From YA12-FULL-51-18 sp041665305 (GTDB taxonomy: Bacteria; Elusimicrobiota; Elusimicrobia; Elusimicrobiales; UBA9959): a stretch of 64,000 nucleotides of DNA. The notes beneath the pieces are model-generated. The model was not told the DNA's origin. It worked only from the letters and a program-made list of their open reading frames with translations, and searched no databases. The stretch lies in assembly GCA_041665305.1 (NCBI GenBank), contig JBAYJD010000010.1, positions 1-64,000 of the forward strand, written 5' to 3'. Positions 59,493 to 64,000 of this stretch are shown here, one piece after another (within the stretch, counting starts at the first letter, position 1; each line of letters begins with the position of its first letter). The position numbers and the translations under genes were made by a program.

Positions 59493-60692
59493 CTAACAAC
59501 GAAATTTCTTTTCCTTCCCATTCACGCAGTCATAATATGTTCCTCGGTAATCAAGAATCCGAAGAAGTAATCGATTAATAAGGTCTGTCAGCCTTAAATA
59601 ATGTGGGAATGATGACCTGCGATAACCACCTCGAAGTGTTCCAGAATGGACCACTTTATTTCGTAACGCAATGAACTTAAATTTTCGTCTCCGTAGACGG
59701 AAGTGCTGATAAAGCAATTCCAATAGTTCGCTGAAATACCAACGCTGCCTAGTTCCCGGTTTTCGTACTGGCAGGCCTTTCCAAATGCGGAAATTCTCTT
59801 TCAGAGATTCCATTGCTGTGCCTGCAAGTAAATACTTAAATTCGCTGACTGTTTCGTGTTTAGATTTCACCTCGTATTCTATCGCGACGTGAATCTTTAA
59901 TCTGCTTCTCCACCGACGATATTCCGGGTAACACTGCGACAAGAAATTGGGAATAGTCGGAGGATTTATGTCATCGCATATTACTGGCAATGATGGAGAA
60001 TAATCGAAAGTGAGGGTGTCTAGGTGGTGGCATAATACTGGATTGTGCACGGTGTCTAAAAGCTCTAGAGCTATCCAGTTGATTTTCGTTCCGGTCGCAA
60101 AAGACAGCATTTCACAGATATTTGTTGCGAATCTCTTCTCACCATCCCAGCCAAAGTTCTTTGTCGTGGTAAATTCAAGTGTGGATGTGACCTCGATGCC
60201 TCGCTCTTTTCTAAGGCGTGTTCGAATTGTGTCATAGTCGGTTAAATGCCGTATTGTAATATTGTGCGAGCCCACACGTGTGCAGAAGTGGTCACGACTG
60301 CCTCCGCCATTGGCTGCGCGTGTAAAGTTAATCCCGTGAAATATAAAATTTGTTAAAAAGAAACGAATAATAAATGGCCCGGGAGGAATTGTATTGTTTT
60401 GCAGCTCTAAATGTGAAGCAACAAACCCCAATTTAGTGAAAGACTTGCGCCCAATACTTCCCCCCACATGATTCAGTGTAATGCGTAGATTGCTGAAGGC
60501 GTATCCCCCCGCTAATTTGCCTGATAATGTGAACCCTGGTGTTTCCACCGCTATTCCATGGTTGCCAGTAAATGCACAGCGTCCAGATATCTCTCCATCT
60601 GAATTCTGATAAATACGGAATCGACAATTCACACTTAGATTATTCGGACCGGAAATGATTCCTCGTCCTGAATATCGTCTAAACATGGTCAT
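59493..60692 (-). CDS. HEPN-type protein with Rx4H motif (possible defence cargo)
   Basis: 399 residues. The N-terminal 250 residues are beta-rich without a known motif. The C-terminal 120 are helical and end with FIALRNKVVHSG, the RNxxxH form of the HEPN RNase motif. This domain order recalls ApeA-type anti-phage HEPN proteins. The gene is AT-richer than its neighbours, which suggests it was acquired. GGAGG lies 6 nt before the ATG at 60692; a longer frame starts inside the Com-like gene. Confidence 0.6.
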   Translation of the reverse strand: MTMFRRYSGRGIISGPNNLSVNCRFRIYQNSDGEISGRCAFTGNHGIAVETPGFTLSGKLAGGYAFSNLRITLNHVGGSIGRKSFTKLGFVASHLELQNNTIPPGPFIIRFFLTNFIFHGINFTRAANGGGSRDHFCTRVGSHNITIRHLTDYDTIRTRLRKERGIEVTSTLEFTTTKNFGWDGEKRFATNICEMLSFATGTKINWIALELLDTVHNPVLCHHLDTLTFDYSPSLPVICDDINPPTIPNFLSQCYPEYRRWRSRLKIHVAIEYEVKSKHETVSEFKYLLAGTAMESLKENFRIWKGLPVRKPGTRQRWYFSELLELLYQHFRLRRRKFKFIALRNKVVHSGTLRGGYRRSSFPHYLRLTDLINRLLLRILDYRGTYYDCVNGKEKKFRC

Positions 60693-60693
60693 A

Positions 60694-60867
60694 TTATTCC
60701 TCCGGTGCCTCTGTTTTTTTAAGGCGCGACGACCCAATTACGGCCTCAAATTCGTGGCCGCAGTGTTTGCATTTTACTTCCATATCGCAAGTGCGGACTT
60801 TCGCGACCTTGTGCCCGCACTTCGGGCACGCAACCCAGGTGTTCCTCTTCGTGGTGACTTCGTCCAT
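60694..60867 (-). CDS. Com-like zinc-ribbon protein
   Basis: 57 residues, found by eye. Two CPKCGH / CKHCGH knuckles spaced 18 residues apart form a zinc ribbon like Mu Com, the activator of mom translation. AGGGGG lies 5 nt before the ATG. In Mu, com overlaps mom; here a Mom-like gene lies about 10 kb downstream, so the regulatory link is only a suggestion. Confidence 0.6.
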   Translation of the reverse strand: MDEVTTKRNTWVACPKCGHKVAKVRTCDMEVKCKHCGHEFEAVIGSSRLKKTEAPEE

Positions 60868-60880
60868 AATGCCCCCTAAA

Positions 60881-61522
60881 TTATGCTCGTCTTAAATTCT
60901 TCGCCTTCCGAATTAACAGCGTCATCCTGCCCACTATGCGGAAGTCGGAATCCTCCGGAGTAACGACAATCGGTTCCATATTGTCGTTCTCCGGGATTAG
61001 CAGATGATTCCCTTTGGAATCCCGGCCGTATTTCTTTAACGTCGCCCCGCCTTCGTAGATGGCGACTACGATATCGCCAGGATCAGCAGTCGTCTGCTGT
61101 TTGGCTATCACGTAATCGCCCGAGTATATTCCGGCTTTCACCATGCTGTCACCTTTTACTGGAAACATGCAAAACTCTCCTGCGCCGGTTAAAGACTTTG
61201 AAAGCCAGTGGACCTCATCCGTGTCGTCTGATAGTGTCTTTGGACTACCCAAGGGGACCGTTGCCAGGCACTCTGGAATCGGTGTAAGGGCCGCCCACTC
61301 CGGTCGCACCATCCCGGAGGTAGGCTTCAGACTGCGGAACTTCCGTTTCTCCTTTTTAAGGAAGCCTTTTTTTACCAAGGCGTCTATATGCCCGGACACT
61401 CCTTTGATGGAGGCGAAGCCGAAATGGGTTCCTATCTCCCTAAAAGTAGGCGCTGCCCCGGTTTTCTGGATGGTATGCGTGATAAAATCCAGCACCTGCT
61501 GCTGTTTTTTTGTCAGTTCCAT
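60881..61522 (-). CDS. LexA-like self-cleaving repressor
   Basis: 213 residues. An N-terminal winged helix (TKKQQQVLDFITHTIQKTGAAPTFREIG) and a C-terminal S24 peptidase with Ser in VKGDSMVKAG and Lys in DYVIAKQQ. Self-cleavage on RecA filaments would induce the prophage. GGGAG precedes the start. A promoter with an internal palindromic operator lies 60 nt upstream. Confidence 0.85.
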   Translation of the reverse strand: MELTKKQQQVLDFITHTIQKTGAAPTFREIGTHFGFASIKGVSGHIDALVKKGFLKKEKRKFRSLKPTSGMVRPEWAALTPIPECLATVPLGSPKTLSDDTDEVHWLSKSLTGAGEFCMFPVKGDSMVKAGIYSGDYVIAKQQTTADPGDIVVAIYEGGATLKKYGRDSKGNHLLIPENDNMEPIVVTPEDSDFRIVGRMTLLIRKAKNLRRA

Positions 61523-61579
61523 TATCGCGTCTCCCGAGTGGTTTTGGAAAGGTTCTTGCTGCGACTAGCCCCGAATCAA

Positions 61580-61609
61580 ATAATAGTAAACAAATGTTCA
61601 CTATGTCAA
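61580..61609 (-). promoter_or_regulatory. repressor promoter with internal LexA-like operator
   Basis: TTGACA and TATTAT are 18 nt apart on the minus strand. The spacer holds a 22-bp palindrome at 61583-61604, arms ATAGTAAACA and TGTTCACTAT with one mismatch. The core resembles the GAACnnnnGTTC LexA box of Gram-positive type. Binding here would block the repressor's own promoter. Positions 61605-61807 hold no other gene that I accept. Confidence 0.75.
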
Positions 61610-61807
61610 ATCTTACCTGCTTTTTCGCTGGAAAATAGATGACAAAGCGGCCTCCCTGAGCGGGCTCAAATTCACTTATTCGAAACTCTTTCTGCGAATA
61701 AACGGTAGGAAACTGCTGAACAGTATAACCATTCATTTCCACGCATGTCAAATTTTTCCTCGTTCGTCATTTTGGCCGCCTCAATCGTCTTTATTGGCGA
61801 GGCGATT

Positions 61808-61987
61808 ATGACCGATATCCGAATAAAAATCATAGAAGAAATGACTCCCGACGAGAGGTTTAGGCGCGTTGTGGAGATCCTGACGGCAGCGTCACTACGG
61901 CTTTTGAAAAAGCAGAAAGAGGCGCAGTTGCCTGATGCCGAGCGAATCAAAAAGCCCTTGATTATCGACGAGAAAGAAGGTAAGTGA
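61808..61987 (+). CDS. small helical protein upstream of integrase
   Basis: 59 residues starting MTDIRIKIIEEMTPDERFRR, ending 6 nt before the recombinase gene. Helical, with conserved-looking VVEILTAASLRLLKKQ. Small genes in this position often accompany large serine recombinases as directionality or accessory factors, but this role is inferred from position only. A longer start at 61745 has no ribosome site. Confidence 0.6.
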   Translation: MTDIRIKIIEEMTPDERFRRVVEILTAASLRLLKKQKEAQLPDAERIKKPLIIDEKEGK

Positions 61988-61993
61988 TCATAT

Positions 61994-63622
61994 ATGGCTA
62001 ACAGAAGAATAGACCCACCGCCGGAGCCGGAAAAGCCCAAGATCCTGTCCTGCGCCATTTACACGCGCAAATCCACGGACGAAAACCTTAACACGAACTT
62101 CAACTCGCTGGACTCCCAGAGGGAATACTGCCAGGCGTTCATAAAGAGCCGGGAGCCGGAGGGCTGGAGTGTGTGTCTTGAAGAATACAGCGACCCCGGT
62201 TTTACTGGCGGCAACATGGACCGCCCTGCGCTAAAGAGGCTTATCTCCGATGCCCGGCAGGGAAAGTTTCATGTGGTCGTCTGTTATAAATACGACCGGC
62301 TCAGCCGCAACACGCGGGATTTCCTTCATATCCTCGATACTTTTGAGAAGAACGGCGTGGCATTCGTATCCGTAACACAGCCGATAGACACCACCTCTTC
62401 GGTCGGCAGGCTGATGCGGTCCATCCTGATGGACTTTGCCCAGTTCGAGCGTGAGATGATAAGCGAACGGACGCGCGACAAGATGGCGGCTATGGCTAGG
62501 AAAGGGAAATGGGTCGGCGGCCATCCTATCATCGGCTACGAGTATGACAAGAAGAATAAGATTCTCCTGGTCAATCCAGATGAAGCGAAGCTTGTGCGTG
62601 AAATCTTCGACACCTACATCCGGACGACGTCCCTGCTGGCCACAGCAAAGTGGGCGACCGACAAGGGTTACACCATGAAAGGCTGGACTACGGAAAAAGG
62701 CCAGCAGCGCGGCGGCCGTACATTCAACAAGGCGAATCTGAGCTACCTCATAAACAATCCTGTTTTTACCGGCAAGATCGCTTATAAGCGGGAAATTTTT
62801 AAGGGAGAGCATCCGGCCATCATCCCGGACGATGTCTTCGAACAGGCGCACAGAATCCTCCGGGCCAACTGGAAAGGAAAATCGCATAAACATTTCGAGG
62901 ACCGGAAGCACAACTATCTCCTGGGCGGCCTTGTCCGGTGCGCGTTCTGTAATTCTACGATGACGCCGACAACCAGCCGCCCCCGGAAGGGCGAGCGGTA
63001 TTTCTACTATCACTGCATCTCGGTCAACAAGATGGACAGGACCGCTTGTGATGTCAGACGGGTCCCAGCCAAGGCGCTTGAGGGCTTTGTGCTGAAACGG
63101 CTGGAATTGCTGAGTAAGAGCAAGGATGTCGTGGAAACCGTCATTAAAGGCACGATTGACGACTCTGACCGGGTCCTGCCGGGCAAGCGCGACGAGAAAA
63201 GCCGCTTAAGCGCGGAATTAGGCCGGGTGGAGGGCGATGTCAGGAACCTTGTGAACGTTCTGGCGCAGGAGGGCGCGGATTCCCCCCGCTACAGGGTAAT
63301 TATGGACAGGCTGGACGAATCACAGGCCAAAAAGGATGCGGTGCGGACCAGGCTGTTCGCCCTGGACAAAGAAATCATGGAATACGAGGGCCGGGAGGTG
63401 GATGCGGAGATCGTCCGGCAAAATCTTGAGCATTTCCTGCGGCTTTTCGGGCAATGCAGCTATGATGAGCAGAAAGAGCTCCTGAAGCTCCTTATACGCG
63501 ACGTCTACTACGACGGCAAGAATTCGCGCGTTAAAATAGCACTGAGGCCGGTTTCCGGGGCTTGGGGCGATGTGGCCCACTTGGAAGGATTGTTCGATGA
63601 CAGTCAAAAATGGGGTGGCTGA
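61994..63622 (+). CDS. large serine recombinase (integrase), ends at tRNA junction
   Basis: 542 residues. Resolvase-type domain with nucleophile Ser27 (YTRKSTDE) and Arg motifs YKYDRLSRNTRDF and SERTRDKM; recombinase domain (HPIIGYEYDKKNKI); zinc ribbon (CAFCNSTM, YHCISV, CDVRR); coiled coil at about 400-450. It ends AWGDVAHLEGLFDDSQKWGG with a TGA that is part of tRNA-His. Relatives at 3483 and 5944 continue past KWGG into an HTH domain, so this copy appears shortened by integration. It remains complete for catalysis. Confidence 0.9.
   Translation: MANRRIDPPPEPEKPKILSCAIYTRKSTDENLNTNFNSLDSQREYCQAFIKSREPEGWSVCLEEYSDPGFTGGNMDRPALKRLISDARQGKFHVVVCYKYDRLSRNTRDFLHILDTFEKNGVAFVSVTQPIDTTSSVGRLMRSILMDFAQFEREMISERTRDKMAAMARKGKWVGGHPIIGYEYDKKNKILLVNPDEAKLVREIFDTYIRTTSLLATAKWATDKGYTMKGWTTEKGQQRGGRTFNKANLSYLINNPVFTGKIAYKREIFKGEHPAIIPDDVFEQAHRILRANWKGKSHKHFEDRKHNYLLGGLVRCAFCNSTMTPTTSRPRKGERYFYYHCISVNKMDRTACDVRRVPAKALEGFVLKRLELLSKSKDVVETVIKGTIDDSDRVLPGKRDEKSRLSAELGRVEGDVRNLVNVLAQEGADSPRYRVIMDRLDESQAKKDAVRTRLFALDKEIMEYEGREVDAEIVRQNLEHFLRLFGQCSYDEQKELLKLLIRDVYYDGKNSRVKIALRPVSGAWGDVAHLEGLFDDSQKWGG
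63604..63619 (+). other. candidate right attachment site (attR)
   Basis: TCAAAAATGGGGTGGC spans the last recombinase codons and the 3' end of tRNA-His, and equals the candidate attL at 6054. The tRNA supplies the stop codon of the recombinase gene. Confidence 0.55.
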
Positions 63623-63687
63623 CGGGATTTGAACCCGCGACCTCTCGGGCCACAGCCGAGCGCTCTAACCACTGAGCTACAACCACC
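63611..63687 (-). tRNA. tRNA-His (GTG)
   Basis: 77 nt. The anticodon loop CTGTGGC has the GTG anticodon at 63651-63653, with a 5-bp stem CTCGG/CCGAG. The acceptor stem has the extra 5' G (G-1) paired with C73, the identity mark of tRNA-His, and the gene encodes CCA. The T arm reads GCGGG TTCAAAT CCCGT. Its 3' end overlaps the recombinase gene by 12 nt, and its natural terminator is missing beside it. Confidence 0.97.
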
Positions 63688-63832
63688 ATTACAACTTGGA
63701 TGCGCGATCTAATACGTGGCAAACCGGCTCACCTTTAGTGGATGAACCAAGATACTATTCTAAAATTTTATGAGGCTATTGGCAATAGGATCACCTTGTT
63801 AATTCGGGGCACGGGTATGTCCGGATAGGTGT

Positions 63833-63861
63833 TTGCCGGAGTATAAGTTTTCAGTTATAAT
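63833..63861 (+). promoter_or_regulatory. sigma70-type promoter
   Basis: TTGCCG and a perfect TATAAT, 17 nt apart, 56 nt upstream of the AmmeMemoRadiSam protein B start. Positions 63688-63832 contain no gene. Confidence 0.65.
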
Positions 63862-63917
63862 ACGCTAATGGAGCTTAGGTGGCCGCCGTTATGGGGCACA
63901 AACGCTGCGGGGGTGTT

Positions 63918-64000
63918 ATGGATATTCGAAAACCGGCTGTCGCGGGGCAATTTTATGAGAAGGACGCGGTAAAGCTGCGCGCGGAGGTGAAAGCATATCT
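63918..64000 (+). CDS. AmmeMemoRadiSam system protein B, 5' part only
   Basis: 27 codons before the window ends: MDIRKPAVAGQFYEKDAVKL, the N terminus typical of MEMO1-like AmmeMemoRadiSam protein B. A GGGGGTG site lies just upstream. It is the first clear chromosomal gene right of the tRNA-His insertion site. The rest lies outside the window. Confidence 0.75.
   Translation, partial: MDIRKPAVAGQFYEKDAVKLRAEVKAY

Larger units (their letters stand above)
6068..63610. mobile_element. inferred total insertion at the tRNA-His 3' end
   Basis: If 6054-6067 and 63604-63619 are the two ends of the last integration, everything between them (trehalose operon, Xer cluster, defence island and phage) lies inside one inserted stretch of about 57.5 kb. 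That is large for this phage type, and a stress operon is unusual cargo. The stretch could instead be several insertions, or the left end may belong to an older event. Confidence 0.3.
26881..63622. mobile_element. prophage, tailed phage with HK97-fold head
   Basis: A nearly complete, mostly leftward phage genome of about 37 kb. From right to left it carries recombinase, repressor, sigma factor, replication genes, terminase, portal, protease/scaffold, capsid, connectors, tail tube, chaperone, tape measure, tail-tip proteins, amidase and holin-like genes. Reading frames of essential genes look intact. The right end is fixed by the tRNA-His junction; the left end is only the last phage gene. Long tape measure and tail tube genes without sheath or baseplate genes point to a siphovirus. 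Confidence 0.85.

Noticed and set aside
49554..60867. Mu-like transposing phage, suggested by Mom and Com-like genes
   Set aside because: No Mu-type transposase A/B genes are present. The prophage has a serine recombinase at a tRNA, and head genes are HK97-like.
61440..61751. A 103-codon minus-strand frame over the repressor promoter
   Set aside because: It overlaps the LexA-like start and its promoter/operator in another frame and has no ribosome site.
1..64000. CRISPR array
   Set aside because: No series of regularly spaced direct repeats was seen. The only exact longer repeats are the single pair at 45048 and 52664 and the att-like pair.

Overview
The window is bacterial DNA. Shine-Dalgarno starts, sigma70-type promoters, Rho-independent terminators and a tRNA-His gene with an encoded CCA all support this. 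The mix of genes (TreT and DUF5752 trehalose cluster, AmmeMemoRadiSam protein B, large serine recombinases beside tRNA genes) suggests an uncultured anaerobe, perhaps near Elusimicrobiota or Omnitrophota. No 16S or core ribosomal gene is present, so the taxonomy is a guess. Most of the window is moderately GC-rich. The first 6 kb, the 18-27 kb defence block and one phage gene near 60 kb look AT-richer.

Layout. 0-6.6 kb is a scarred zone: two tRNA 3'-end fragments next to terminators, a zeta-toxin/antitoxin-like pair, an IS21 istA fragment, a secreted trypsin-like protease, a Fic enzyme, an alpha/beta hydrolase, and two C-terminal fragments of large serine recombinases. 6.6-14.8 kb is a leftward nine-gene trehalose/osmotic-stress operon: TreT, DUF5752, histidine kinase, single-domain response regulator, OtsB, a membrane-sensor-fused OtsA, a DUF1646 transporter and two small membrane proteins. 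15.0-18.05 kb is a rightward, translationally coupled run of eight small unknown genes ending in a Xer-type recombinase. 18.06-26.8 kb is a leftward defence island: DUF6338 with a Pro-rich partner, an IetAS-like protease/ATPase pair, and a type III restriction-modification system. 26.9-63.6 kb is a tailed-phage genome (HK97-fold head, long tail), almost all leftward. It carries lysis, tail, head, packaging, replication and regulation modules in order, and ends in a rightward serine recombinase whose last codons overlap the 3' end of tRNA-His. The window ends in the start of a chromosomal AmmeMemoRadiSam protein B gene.

How the genes fit together. The prophage has a LexA-type autoregulated repressor, a phage sigma factor with a highly structured leader, a P4-type primase/helicase, a Sak4-like ATPase, a RecB-like nuclease and an Hjc-like resolvase. 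It also has a DNA-modification set: a Mom-like enzyme, a Com-like zinc ribbon and a tandem double Dam methylase. A HEPN-type Rx4H protein is probably accessory cargo.

The most interesting observation is the integration geometry. The prophage recombinase ends at the tRNA junction, while two upstream relatives show the same protein family continuing past that exact point into a ParB-like HTH domain. One of those relatives starts precisely at the junction. I infer that attP lies inside the recombinase gene, so integration splits the integrase into a tRNA-proximal catalytic part and a distal HTH part, and that this site has been used repeatedly.
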